Assembly: GCA_015039315.1 (NCBI GenBank)
Contig: WIDE01000117.1
Span: 55,673 to 76,431 of the forward strand
DNA: 20,759 bases
Direction of reading: 5' to 3'
Source: Clavulina sp. PMI_390
Taxonomy: Eukaryota; Basidiomycota; Agaricomycetes; Cantharellales; Hydnaceae
Under the pieces are notes generated by a model that was given only the letters and a program-made list of their open reading frames with translations, was not told the DNA's origin and searched no databases. Below, one piece after another: positions 11,077 to 20,721 of the stretch. Position 1 is the stretch's first letter. Every line of letters starts with the position of its first letter. The translations under genes and the position numbers were made by a program.

Positions 11077-12868
11077 CGTCGTCCTATTCTCTAAATCTTA
11101 ACCCAGCCAAATATATCTATAGCGCTGCAGGGAAGGCATCTCTTGATTTTGAAACCCCTCATCTGCTTCTTGGAATGATGGTAGCCAAGCGTTTAACATA
11201 GGGTTGACTCTATGGTATCTAGCGAAGCCGATGGGTGCATGTAGCCAAGGGTAGGACGAAGTCGGAAAAGGGGTTTACATCTGAGCCTGCGCTGCATGGA
11301 ACCCTTTCCGCTGACAAGGACGAGAGCTTTGAAATAGGTGGAGCGTACCCCCCGTTGTGAAGGACGGTGAGGAAAGGTCTGCTCGGGCCAGAAACTCGTC
11401 GGGCGAGGAGCGGAGGATCGACAACCAAAAGCTCGAAAAGGGCGTTCTGAGGTTGAAACTCAGCAGGGGTGATTGTGTAGAACATGTGGTCAGACATTTG
11501 CATTGAGAGAGGGCTGATGGTAGCAATAACCAGCTGATAGGCAGCGAGACTCCTCATCCCCGAGACTCTCCAGTGAAACAACCTGAACACCCTCTAGAAT
11601 GTGCTAGACCTCTACGAGGCACCGAGGAAGCATGAACTGACAGGCATGGGATCAAGAACTGTCAGCGATTCACTGGGAGTGCTCCACAGTTCGGTGAAAG
11701 ACCTTGGCGAGGCTCGAGCTCCAAAGGCCAACCGAGGGTGATGTAAGATTAAAGGCCGACGTGCATTCCGTTAGCTATGGCAGAAACTCAGCCGCGCCCC
11801 AGCCTGAAGGATCGAAAAGCAATATGTGAGTTGACAGAATCAGATAGAAGAGTGGACAGAACAGCTGCAAATCGTTCATCCTGTCTCCGCCCGGAAAAAC
11901 ATTCGACGTAGCAACTATGAGTCAACGTTTAGCCTGCTAACGTTACTGGAACATACATCTTTCGAAGTCGCGTAACGGCGGTGATCGCGGCGGGGATGGC
12001 GACATGGGGATGACAGCTCGGGGTGATCCTTTGACAGAGTGGAGGTGAGGCGTCGGGAGGGTGGAGCTGGCGCGAGAATAAGCCCCATATGGTGCTGGAT
12101 TCTGGCCCGATGTCCGAAGCCTCGACCGTAGCGCGTCAAGATAGCGTTTCAAGACATTTATTGAGAGATACAAGGTAGCTCGTCCAATGAGCAACACCCG
12201 AAGCAGGTAGAAGTGGGACGGGGTGGAACTGACTCAAAGCACAAATGGCCCACACGTTAACTTTCTTCCCTTATGGCGAGATTGGATATTCATAAATTCC
12301 TTTGGTGAGTTCAGAGGTCTTAGTAGTGATATGACCAGAGTAGGGCATTCAACATGGGGTGAAGCCTATGAGCTGAAGCGCTGTTCGGAGAGCTTGGTGA
12401 CTGGGTGCTCAGCCAACGTAGATGGTTACATTTGTAAGGGGTTTCATAGTGTCAAGCGCGCTCCCCTTTGTGGGATATGGTGAGTGTCCTGTGGGGAAGC
12501 GCGATGCACCGAACCAAACCAAGGCCCGCGCGTGATGACTTGTTTGTGGCGATCCCCGGGCGCAATAGATGCAAATACAGCCCTGTCGAGTCAAGGTCTA
12601 CTAGTGGCGTCTCTTCGCTATGCGCGCTTCTTTGCTCCAATAGAGGCCATGTGATAGTTTTCAATTAACCTAGGTCAGGCAGCGTCTCTTTTGAGTCTAT
12701 CAGCCTCGAGGCCTGTGCGTGTGCACAGCAAGATGTTCAACCGCCCATATCAATGTGTTGGTCGAGCCGCCCACTGTTCAGATCTCCCATTCCAACCGAA
12801 GACACGCATCGCCTTTGAGTATCTGTTGGGGTGTGTATGCATGGCGGCTGGCGGCATGTATGCGAGTG

Positions 12869-12878
12869 TATATATAAA
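12869..12878 (+). promoter_or_regulatory. TATA-box-like element
   Basis: TATATATAAA lies 100 bp before an ATG at 12978. It is followed by a pyrimidine-rich stretch and then C/A-rich sequence (cacccaccacgacgaccacg) running into that ATG, an arrangement seen in many fungal 5' leaders. It is the most promoter-like place in the 5.2-kb gap, but no known gene follows it. Confidence 0.35.
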
Positions 12879-12977
12879 TCAGTGGGCTGTCCTATCCTCC
12901 TTCCTGCCACCTACCAACCCCTCAAGCTGCGCGCTTCGCCATACTCCGCGAGCCCAACACCCACCACGACGACCACG

Positions 12978-13287
12978 ATGCCCTCTAAACGCCGTGCGTC
13001 TCTCACTCCTATACTTCACGCTTGACTCCCCTGTCCAGTGGCGACACTCCACGAGCGCGCCCTTGTCACCAAACCATGCTCGATCTTGTCGATCTTCTTG
13101 TAAGCAGCTCTCATTATCCACAGCTATCATCACCAGGGACTGTTTTCAGACTCTTACACCGTTCCACCTCTTCCTTGCATTAGTGGCGATCCAGGATTCG
13201 CCCGGCGTCTCGACCACCATTCATGGCCAATCGCTCTCCCGGCCCATTCTCCTCAGCGCTAACACTGCTGAAAGCGTTGTTGGGTGA
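12978..13287 (+). CDS. weak candidate: small spliced gene, unknown product
   Basis: I do not recognise this gene. From ATG 12978 a phase-consistent path is 12978-12993, 13039-13099, 13137-13287 (TGA), giving 75 residues that start MPSKRLATLHERALV. The intron borders are gtgcgt...gtccag (45 nt) and gtaagc...caccag (37 nt). Support is the TATA-like box and fungal-type leader upstream; against it are the small size, the short second intron and the lack of any family motif. Another frame through exons 2 and 3 is also open, so the true product, if any, is uncertain. It could be the start of a decayed gene or a non-coding transcript. Confidence 0.2.
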
Positions 13288-14984
13288 TATTCAAGTGGAA
13301 TCCGAACGTTCTTTGGGCACATGGTGTGAGTTTGTGTCTGTAAATGCCATGAAGTACATGTGATTGACCCGATGGCTCTTGCTAGTTCCCCTCAGCATCA
13401 TAGGGCGTCTGAGTCTTTCTCACTCCTGAGCTTGCGAGAGATTTGTGAGGTCATATCTGAGTCCATCGAGGACCGATCGTCCTCGTTAAGACTGTGAGGC
13501 CAAGCTGAATGTTCGTTGGCAAGTTCTTCATGGAATCACATTCTGAGGTTGGTACGCTGCCTGTTCTCCGCCCCTTCCCTCACATATCTAACTCGGTTCT
13601 TCATCCAGACTGACTGACAGGCACTTTCCTTCAGCGCACGCTCAGCAGACATGAACGTAACGGCCACGAGCATCGAGGAATGCGTGGTGCGACTACTTGA
13701 GAGATCGTCAGTGCTCTTGAGGCAGACCACCTGCTGAGTGAGTGATGGATAATCATCCGAGAAGCTCGAATCATCATAAGCGTGCAAGCCCAATGAGAGC
13801 CCATACGTGAGAGTCTGTGAGGTGGTCGCTTCATGATCTTGCAAGTCTGCATGCAATGAGCGCAATATACTGCGCAGTCAGCTAGAGTCATTGGGCTGCT
13901 TAGCGTAGAGGTTTCGCTTCACTATTCCCATCTACCCCAGCGATCACCATCATCTCGTACGGTACCACCTTCATGATTGCGTTACTCGATAAAGACTGGA
14001 GATTTTATCAGTTGCACAAGACGATCCTGTCTGTCCAAAGCCGTATTGCTTCATTACTCGGATGTATTGCCAGCTTGGTTTGGCGATGGGCGGGATAGTA
14101 GGGGTGTGTTTCAAAATCACTCGATCTCTATACGCAAGGACTCACCCCTCTCTAGTTCCTTGAATGCAGACTTGTCATGGTATGTTCGGATGTCTTTCCA
14201 CTACGTTATTAATCAACTGACTCCGTTGCTCTGTGCCAATCTTCGCTATTACCCAGATAGCCTGCTATAAGCATGGGCGTCACAGACGCTGGACCCATGG
14301 GACAGAGCTTTGCTACGTAGCAGCTTGCAGGAGATCACGATACGTTCGCTAGCAGCGAGTACGCTCTCCGACTTCGTATGGCTATTTGCCTATGAAGTAG
14401 AATGTCGCTGCGATTTCGCTAACAACAAAGGGGGATTCACTCTTCTTTGGGAGGGTGGAGAAGATCCCGCATAATTTTTGGGCCCCGATGTGGGGAGATT
14501 AATACGTTTTGGTTTGAATTTAGTTGTTTGCGTCATGCACTAGAATGGTCCTGTTGTTTGTGAGACATGCTACCACATCACTGGCTGACGGGGCATTCTC
14601 ATTGCTGTACTCTCTTCCATAATTTCCTGACTCCTTACGCCGTTGGTCACTGGAAATCCATATTTTTCTTCATTTAATCTATCATATACTCTCTTCCCAA
14701 GTTACCCCGCAGCCTCCGTGAGAAGAGTGTAAAGAGAAAGCTTCCGACATGACGGTGGCTGAGCCAAGCGCCCGGGCCTGCGGGTCAAATTGTCACCGAC
14801 TCTCGGCCCCCGAATCAAGGTTGATTAGGGCCTTTGCTTCCGAGTGAATTCACCTACTGGTCTTGTGTTCACGAAATAATTGTAACATGTGAGACTTTTG
14901 TTTGCGTACGTGTGCGATCTACAAATCGTAATAAGCCTTGATGCAACTGCTTCCCACCACTCATCTCCATCATCTCCCCTCACC
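13288..14984. other. intergenic region upstream of the P450 gene
   Basis: No recognised gene lies here. A minus-strand open frame at 13536-13865 (109 codons, Ser/Asp-rich) and a plus-strand frame at 13977-14270 have no known motif. A small inverted repeat cgaggac/gtcctcg with a 5-nt centre lies at 13467-13485. The last 200-300 bp should hold the P450 promoter; the dyad at 14805-14832 is its clearest element. A second ATG-containing frame begins at 14889, but the P450 start is placed at 14985. Confidence 0.5.
14805..14832. promoter_or_regulatory. palindrome in the P450 promoter
   Basis: The 28-bp sequence reads ggccc-ccg-aatcaa-gg-ttgatt-a-gggcc: a perfect 6-bp inverted pair around GG, enclosed by a 5-bp inverted pair. 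It lies about 150 bp before the P450 ATG, where a dimeric regulator could bind. No known factor site is claimed. Confidence 0.4.
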
Positions 14985-17458
14985 ATGACACTTCCGCCAG
15001 GGGTCCCCTATGTTCTCCAGCTTATACCTGCATTCGCTGGTCCACCTCTGCTCGTCTATGCAGCCCTGCACTACCTGAGCGAGCTTGGTGTCTTCACTCA
15101 ACTTGATTCATGGCCCTGGCTACGCTTCTTCCTTGTGCTGCTCGGTTTCCCTAGCGCCTTCTATATTCGAGAGACATGGATCGAGATTTCACAGTGGAGA
15201 CAGGCTCGCAGGATGGGTGCAAAGCTCCTCCCCCGACATCCTGGCAAATGGTATGTCCCAGCTGGGCTGGACTTGATCATCAACATGACCTCGGCCATGA
15301 AATGGGAGTATGCTGGCGACTCGCTCGGCGAGATCATGAGGACTAAGAAGACCCTCATGTTTAACGCAGTCGGGGAACGCAGAGGTAGCGTTCAGGTCGT
15401 TTGTCCTCTGAACACTATATATTGACGAGGCTTGTTCTACACTCAGTTATGACGAAAGAACCTCGATACATTAAGCACATATTAGCAGGGAATTTCAACA
15501 ACGTAATGCCGCTTCGACTTTACACCCTTTATCTTACAGATCTGTTTACTGACTGTGCTCTCCCTTCTATGGCAGTACGTGAAAGGAGAGGAGCTCTTTG
15601 GCCAGGCCACGCGTCATGTGCTCGGTGTAGGCGTGTTCAATTCAGATGGTGAGACACTATAATTCTCTGGAGATTGTTGCTCGACTGACCTCAACTAACC
15701 TTCATGATGCTTTGACTTCCTATAGGCGCAATGTGGAAGTTCCATCGCACACTTGCTCGTCCCTTCTTCACCCGCGATCGCATCAGTGACTTCAAGATTT
15801 TCGAGAAGCATGCTGACGCCGTACTTGGGATTATGAAGGATACTTTCCGTTCCGGGACCCCACTTGACATCCAAGTAAACTTTACTCTGAATATCGTGCC
15901 TTTCATAAGAAGCTATGTCTCACATTTGATTCCAACCTCACGCTCTAGGATGTATTTGCTCGGTTCACCCTCGACTCCGCAACTGAGTTCCTCTTCGGAG
16001 ACTGTGTCCACAGCATCTACGAACCCATGCTCCTTCCAGGCGGTATCCAACCCACCCTCTCAGGCTCTGTCACTCCCGGTCGCACCCAACCAAGCTCGTC
16101 GGCATTCGTCAAGGCCTTCGCCGCTGCCCAAGAACACATTTCCATCCGTGTGCGCATGGGCAGGGTCTGGCCCGCCGCGGAGATGACCCGCGATCGGAGC
16201 GATGACTACGCTATGCACTTGAAGGTTTATCTGGAACCCATTGTGGACAAGGCATTGCATCGGAGGACACAGCTGCTGAAGGAGAGGAATGAGAAGCGGC
16301 AGGCGGGCTCAACTTCGGAGAAGGAGGGTATTGAAGAAGGCATGACCCTCCTGGATCATTTAGTCCTCGAGACGGATGACAGAAACATCATTCGGGATTC
16401 GTTGATGAATATGCTCATCGCTGGTCGCGATACGGTAAGCAACTTCGCCTCTTATGGAGCCCATGTATGCCGAGCGTTCTCACACTGCTATCGTAGACTG
16501 CTTGTCTCTTGACCTTCGCTACGTACGCGCTCTCGCAGCACCCCGAGGTTCTTGCGAAGCTACGCGAGGAAATCCTGAGCGTTATCAGCCCCACGGACGT
16601 CCCAACATACGATTCGATTCGCGATCTCAAGTATCTCCGTGCCGTTCTCAACGGTGAGTATCAAGGACGACGGTTCCTAATGCTATGGTCACTGACACTT
16701 CCGTGCAGAAACACTCCGTCTCTTCCCCCCAGTTCCACTCAACTATCGCGAATCAATCAAGGCGGATGTTTGGACTGCAGCAGATGACACGCGTTGGTTC
16801 ATTCCTGCTGGAACAGCGTAGGTTTTTATTTTTTGTCCCACAGCACTGCGCAAGGTTGATGAATTGAACGGCTGTTTTATCTGATATATAGTACCGGGTA
16901 TAGTGTGCTCAGCATGCATCGCGACAAGGATCTATGGGGTGAAGACGCTCTTGTGTTTGACCCAATGAGGTGGATCGACGAGCGTCTGGCGAGATTGACC
17001 GCCAACCCATTCATGTTCCTTCCTTTCAATGGTAAGAGAATTTCTCTGCTTACGACCACACAATATCTTACCCCTTGCTCCGTCGCCTCAATTTAGCTGG
17101 ACCTCGCATCTGTCTCGGCCAACAGGTATGCCATACTATTCCGTCAACATTTGCTCACTCCCTTATGCGCAGTTGACCTATTGCTGACATTAATTTCCTT
17201 TAGTTCGCCTACAACGAAGCCTCATTCATGCTCGTCCGCCTGCTCCAAACATTCAGCAGCGTCACGCTCCGCCCAGACGCCCAGCCAAATGGGTCGCTAC
17301 CTAACGTGTCGGGCAAATGGGACATGAGCCCGGAGCGCGAGAGCCGTAACGCGGTCGAGAAGATCTGGCCGCGTACTCACTTGACGCTATTTGTGCAAGG
17401 CGGCATGTGGGGTGTCATGGGGGTGGCTCCTGGAGCAGGCAGTGCAGACCTCATCTAA
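14985..17458 (+). CDS. cytochrome P450 monooxygenase, CYP63-like
   Basis: Haem-thiolate monooxygenase, probably in the ER membrane. By family (CYP52 clan) it would hydroxylate alkanes, fatty acids or aromatic compounds; the substrate is not shown by sequence. Ten exons join in phase: 14985-15384, 15447-15502, 15576-15648, 15726-15874, 15949-16434, 16497-16653, 16709-16817, 16892-17031, 17097-17125, 17204-17458; 1854 nt, 617 residues. Two N-terminal hydrophobic segments (about 8-37 and 44-60) give the anchor. Key sites: C-helix WKFHR, I-helix AGRDTTA (about 384-390), ExxR as ETLR (441-444), FDPMRW in the PERF region, and haem loop [10 protein letters not shown] with Cys529. Start: caccATG, and MTLPPGV leads straight into the anchor. 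The length, about 100 residues above a typical P450, and the Trp-rich tail suit the CYP63 group. I recognise the family by pattern only; a related name such as CYP5037 is possible. All catalytic residues are present. Confidence 0.95.
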
Positions 17459-17674
17459 AGGGCCTGCAAGTGTGGAATTGCCCCCTTTAGTTGGTACCAC
17501 ACGCTATTAAAAAGAGTCAAGGTTATCTTCCCATCACTTAACAAGTATATCTGTCAAATTTTATCCTGTATGGCAATCATAGTGTCTCATAAGCAAACTT
17601 GAATCACTTCAAATATATTGTGTGTTTCACAACCTATATACATGTTGTACAGAATATTCTATTTGGCACCCCCT

Positions 17675-17753
17675 GGGTGGTTATCACCCTCCCTCCGGGT
17701 GAATGTCAGTTTATGCCAGGGTGTGTGTGTGTGTGATAGTGACAATCTATCAC
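17675..17753. repeat. two short inverted repeats around a GT run
   Basis: gggtg-gttat-caccc (17675-17689) and gtgatag-tgacaat-ctatcac (17733-17753) can each fold into a hairpin. They flank a (GT)n microsatellite at about 17720-17735. The first is also imperfectly repeated further on (gggtggtttgttatca at 17768-17783). This may be an end of a decayed element. Confidence 0.5.
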
Positions 17754-17935
17754 CCCTCTTCTGTCATGGGTGGTTTGTTATCAAATAAGAAATAGACATG
17801 ACACCTTCTGCTTCTTGCTGGCCAATCAGATGGGGCAATCATAGGAACAATTGCTGAATTGACTGCCCAGCACTACCTTAGCTACAAGTATCATTTGTGA
17901 CAATGTACATCAGAAAAAGTTGGCCAGTTTTTCAG

Positions 17936-18012
17936 CCTGTTTGGGTTGAATTGATCTGTTTGGAGTTTGGCCCATTTGGCCCTCTAAACAGGCTAAATGG
18001 TCCAAACAGGCC
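17936..18012. repeat. opposed copies of a CTGTTTGG motif
   Basis: Two forward copies (cctgtttgg 17936-17944, ctgtttgg 17956-17963) face two inverted ones (taaacaggc 17985-17993, ccaaacaggcc 18002-18012), separated by tttggcccatttggcc. The arrangement resembles the subterminal motif clusters of some DNA transposons. No open frame or second element end was found. Confidence 0.5.
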
Positions 18013-18330
18013 AAACAAAGGGTCTGAGGGTATTTGCTGATGTACCTAGTGTAGGCATGAAAATGGTATTGTAGACAAGGAAATCAATCGGTTGTGCAAA
18101 TCCATTTCCTAACTGCATGAAGTGATCCGTGAACAAACCACAAGAGAGTGTCCACTCAGGGACTGATGGGGGGTGACCTGACAAAAGATCCAATGGCAAC
18201 TGCACTGACTAGTATAGTCTAACAACATGGACAAAGCCCATAGCAATGGTCATCAACCCAATTGCTTGGAAATTGTTTATCTACAGTGAGTTACACCAGC
18301 TACCTGTGCTTCACTTGAAAAATAGATTTA

Positions 18331-18490
18331 TTCCCAGAGCAAAACCTTCATTTCCCTGAGCATCCCTTTATTTCCCAGACCATCCCATTATTTCCCAGAC
18401 CACCCCTTTATTTCCCAGAGCATAATCCCTGCATTTCCCAGAGCATACACCCTTCATTTCCCAGAGTGTAAACCCTTCACTTCCCAGAGT
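18331..18490 (+). repeat. array 1: eight phased TTCCCAGAG motifs
   Basis: Cores beginning ttccc lie at 18331, 18352, 18372, 18392, 18412, 18435, 18458 and 18481. Spacing is 20-21 bp for the first five and 23 bp for the rest. Consensus core ttcccagag, with agac or tgag variants, separated by C/T/A-rich spacers such as catcccttta. There is no CpG in the array. An isolated related copy (tcccagagtgtg) lies at 18776. Confidence 0.85.
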
Positions 18491-19263
18491 TAGTGAAACC
18501 ACATCCAATATGGACGTAACATAGCTCATTCGATGCGGAAAAATCAGGAGAACTCAATCGTATCATTTTCCTTTCATGGGACTGAATAGTTTGTCCACAA
18601 TATGCCAATTACTACTTTGTCTTTCATCATTTGGGTCAGTCACATAGCTTTAGATGCAGATTTTGGTCAATTAGACATTTCTAATGAAGACAATGTAAGG
18701 TATTGGGTGCACAGAGGCACTTGTAAAACCCTTGGCATGTTCAAGAGATTAGATTCTTCTCAGTGGAGACAATACTCCCAGAGTGTGAAAGGATGAGACC
18801 ATGACACTAAGAGGACTTCAGATTGTAGATCACACTGACTTGCTCTGTCCTGTGCAAGGCATACACCTAGCTGTCTTAATGGGCAACCACCTTTGGGATC
18901 CCACCAGCTATGCTGCACTGAACACCAAGGCACAGACAACAAGCTCAAGTTGTGTCTCATATGCTGAGTCCTAACTCAGAGCAGAAGCTCACACTTGTCA
19001 CCAGTGACTTGGGAAGAGGGGAAGAACATGATATGATTATGAGGAGATAGTAGGCGTATTGTAAAGAATGTGGTTAGAACTATGCAAGGCCTTTGTCAAG
19101 GCAAACCTTTTGATCTCATTCAGTAGATACAGTTCTTCAGTTTCCCATTCACTTGAACAAACACACCATTCTTGTTCAGCCAAACAGCCAACTTGAGCCC
19201 TCCTTACTTAGGCTGTATGCTCATAATGCCTTTAGGGCTCTAGTTAGCCATGGCTTCACCCAG

Positions 19264-19400
19264 TATATATAGTAGAACATGTAGTACTACAGACAGAAAT
19301 CAATCAGTCATTACAGTCAAACCCCTGTCCAATTTCTTGTCTAATTTCCCTGTCTAATTTCTCAGCCTTGTTTCTTGTCTCATTTATTGTCTAATTTCTT
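19264..19400 (+). other. TATA-like box followed by pyrimidine-rich periodic stretch
   Basis: tatatata at 19264-19271 is followed by about 200 bp of C/T-rich DNA. Within it TGTCTAATTT or a one-base variant begins at 19326, 19338, 19351, 19376 and 19388, a 12-13 bp rhythm with one skipped step. A TATA box ahead of a pyrimidine-rich leader also fits a decayed LTR, but I found no paired LTR, primer-binding site or polymerase remnant. Confidence 0.35.
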
Positions 19401-19518
19401 GCTTGTTTCTTGCTCTCTCACTTGACTCAGCACACTCTTGTTCTTGCCAACCTTGCTTGCTCAAACACTCTTGGTGGGCCCTCAACTACTTCTTGTTCAG
19501 CCCCTCCCCATCTCAGCT

Positions 19519-19783
19519 CACGCCATGATAAAATGGATGTACAAAGGGCTATATTGTGAAAAATACATACTCTAATCTACATTATTATAAGACAAAAATA
19601 GATGATTACATCTAGGTCTTATTTTGAATAAGCATTTACTCCAAACAAGGAGCCTGAATAAGATCACAATGTGCTACAGATAAGACCAAAAATATAATCA
19701 GCTGTTTTAGGCTTATAAAATGTGGATTAGAGTGTGTGTTTTTCACAATATAACCCTTTGTACATCAATTTTATCATGGTGTG
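19519..19783. mobile_element. MITE-like hairpin element with about 100-bp terminal inverted repeats
   Basis: The left arm starts cacgccatgataaaatgg (19519) and the right arm ends with its near complement (ttttatcatggtgtg, 19783). Arms match over about 100 bp with roughly six differences in the outer 65, mostly transitions, around a loop of about 60 bp. There is no coding capacity. Length, structure and AT content fit a miniature inverted-repeat transposable element. I could not define a target-site duplication, so the superfamily stays open. Confidence 0.75.
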
Positions 19784-19849
19784 TTCTTGTGATACACAAT
19801 TTTTGACCTTGTCATCAGGATTTACTCAAAGATGAGAGACAGATATACT

Positions 19850-19935
19850 CATCTATTTTTGTGTAATAATAATGTAGATTAGAGGATGTATTTTTCACAG
19901 TATAACTCTTTGTAGATCATTTTTATCATGGTGTG
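19850..19935 (-). repeat. third copy of the MITE arm
   Basis: On the minus strand these 86 bp repeat the left arm of the neighbouring element, from cacaccatgat to aaaaatagatga. It matches that left arm over its inner part better than the element's own right arm does, so 19519-19935 could itself be one longer element with a second end nested inside. Its own left arm is missing. Confidence 0.75.
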
Positions 19936-20246
19936 TGAGATATCTGAAACCAATGGTATGTAGTAAGTACCAATAAATACATTCCAACCAGCTCTGGGAA
20001 GGCCTTAGGCTCAGGGGAGCACAGGTAATACATTGATCAGAAGTTAGACATTTTGAGCATACAACATGGCTGATCCCTGGGTAGGAAAGAGAACTTTGGT
20101 AGGGGATTCACCCTCTAAAATTGTGTAAGCATCAGTTTCAAAGAGTTTGTCTCAATGACAACCAAAGGGTATGCTACAATCTTTTCAATGTTATACCACT
20201 TAAACACATCCACAGATATGTAGACCCTGGTGGCGTGCGTATTTGT

Positions 20247-20396
20247 TTCCCAGAGCTGAGGTGGGGATTCCCAGAGCTAGGTGTTGATCCCCAGAGCTAG
20301 GTGTTGATCCCCAGAGACAGGTTTTGATTCCCAGAGCTAGGTGTTGATTCCCAGAGGTAGGTATTGATTCCCAGAGGTGGGTGTAGGATCTCAGAG
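20247..20396 (+). repeat. array 2: eight phased CCCAGAG motifs, 20-bp unit
   Basis: CAGAG occurs at 20251, 20272, 20292, 20312, 20332, 20352, 20372 and 20392, so the step is 20 bp after a first step of 21. The typical unit is cccagagctaggtgttgat(c/t). The inner units are nearly identical; the first and last are diverged. There is no CpG within the units. Confidence 0.92.
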
Positions 20397-20587
20397 CAAT
20401 ATTGTTTGACTCATATCTCCATCATTTTTGTAGCTACAGACATGAGGTTTGTGTATTACAGTACTAGGTTCTGTTTTGTTTTGTTTGATGTTGATGATTG
20501 TTTGGTGCTGTGTGTTTCCTCACAGTCTGCTTGTGCCATCCCTGTAGTGTGTAAGGTCAATCCCTGTGTTGGCAGAAAAAGTAGTTG

Positions 20588-20721
20588 TTCCCCGGAGGTT
20601 TGGCTTATTTCCCCGGACAGGGTAATTGTTCCCCGGAGGGGGGTGATTGTTCCCCGGAAGGGGTAATTGTTCCCCGGAGCAGTTGGTTGAGTTCCCCGGA
20701 GGGGGGTGTAATTACCCGGAG
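20588..20721 (+). repeat. array 3: seven phased CCCCGGAG motifs
   Basis: CGGA occurs at 20593, 20614, 20634, 20655, 20675, 20697 and 20717, with steps of 20-22 bp. The typical unit is ttccccggaggggtaattg. The core differs from arrays 1 and 2 essentially by CCGGAG in place of CCAGAG, and every copy keeps its CpG. The array ends 38 bp before the window edge. Confidence 0.92.

Larger units (their letters stand above)
9807..12977. other. intergenic, no recognised gene
   Basis: The first few hundred bases must carry the promoter of the DUF6534 gene; I cannot place a core element. The DNA is moderately GC-rich with normal CpG content, unlike the right end of the window. Open frames at 10038-10268 (minus), 10617-10919 (plus, 100 codons), 11219-11590 (minus, 123 codons) and 11915-12197 (minus) show no motif I know, and I could not splice them into anything larger. 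A 56-bp tandem duplication lies at 10965-11076. An undescribed gene or a non-coding transcript cannot be excluded. Confidence 0.5.
17515..20580. other. CpG-depleted, AT-rich repeat island without genes
   Basis: From about 17,515 the DNA changes abruptly. By eye only about a dozen CpG dinucleotides occur between 17,461 and 20,580, while single 60-base lines of the P450 gene hold up to six. No open frame here is longer than about 70 codons or shows a known domain. The island contains the hairpins, motif clusters, MITE-like element and arrays listed separately. A short patch near 18,495-18,560 keeps four CpGs. The pattern is that of old transposon DNA decayed by cytosine methylation and deamination; the mechanism is inferred. 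Confidence 0.85.

Noticed and set aside
11219..11590. 123-codon minus-strand open frame
   Set aside because: No family motif, a second frame is open over the same stretch, and no spliced extension could be built. An orphan gene is not excluded.
12691..13287. 198-codon open frame on the plus strand
   Set aside because: It covers the TATA-like box, a leader and two likely introns, is Ser/Pro/Arg-rich and has no known motif. It appears open by chance.
13467..13485. Inverted repeat cgaggac/gtcctcg
   Set aside because: Only 7 bp per arm in a region without genes; expected by chance at this scale.
13536..13865. 109-codon minus-strand open frame, Ser/Asp-rich
   Set aside because: Reads like protein in parts, but no domain, promoter or neighbouring exon could be found.
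14889..14984. Upstream in-frame start that would lengthen the P450 by 32 residues
   Set aside because: The extra N-terminus is polar and not family-like. ATG 14985 has better context and leads directly into the membrane anchor.
18960..19520. Possible solo LTR around the TATA-like box at 19264
   Set aside because: No paired copy, clear TG...CA borders, target duplication or primer-binding site could be shown, so it is not called as an element.
20364..20666. 100-codon open frame on the plus strand
   Set aside because: It runs across arrays 2 and 3, and its ends are translated repeats. No domain or gene context.
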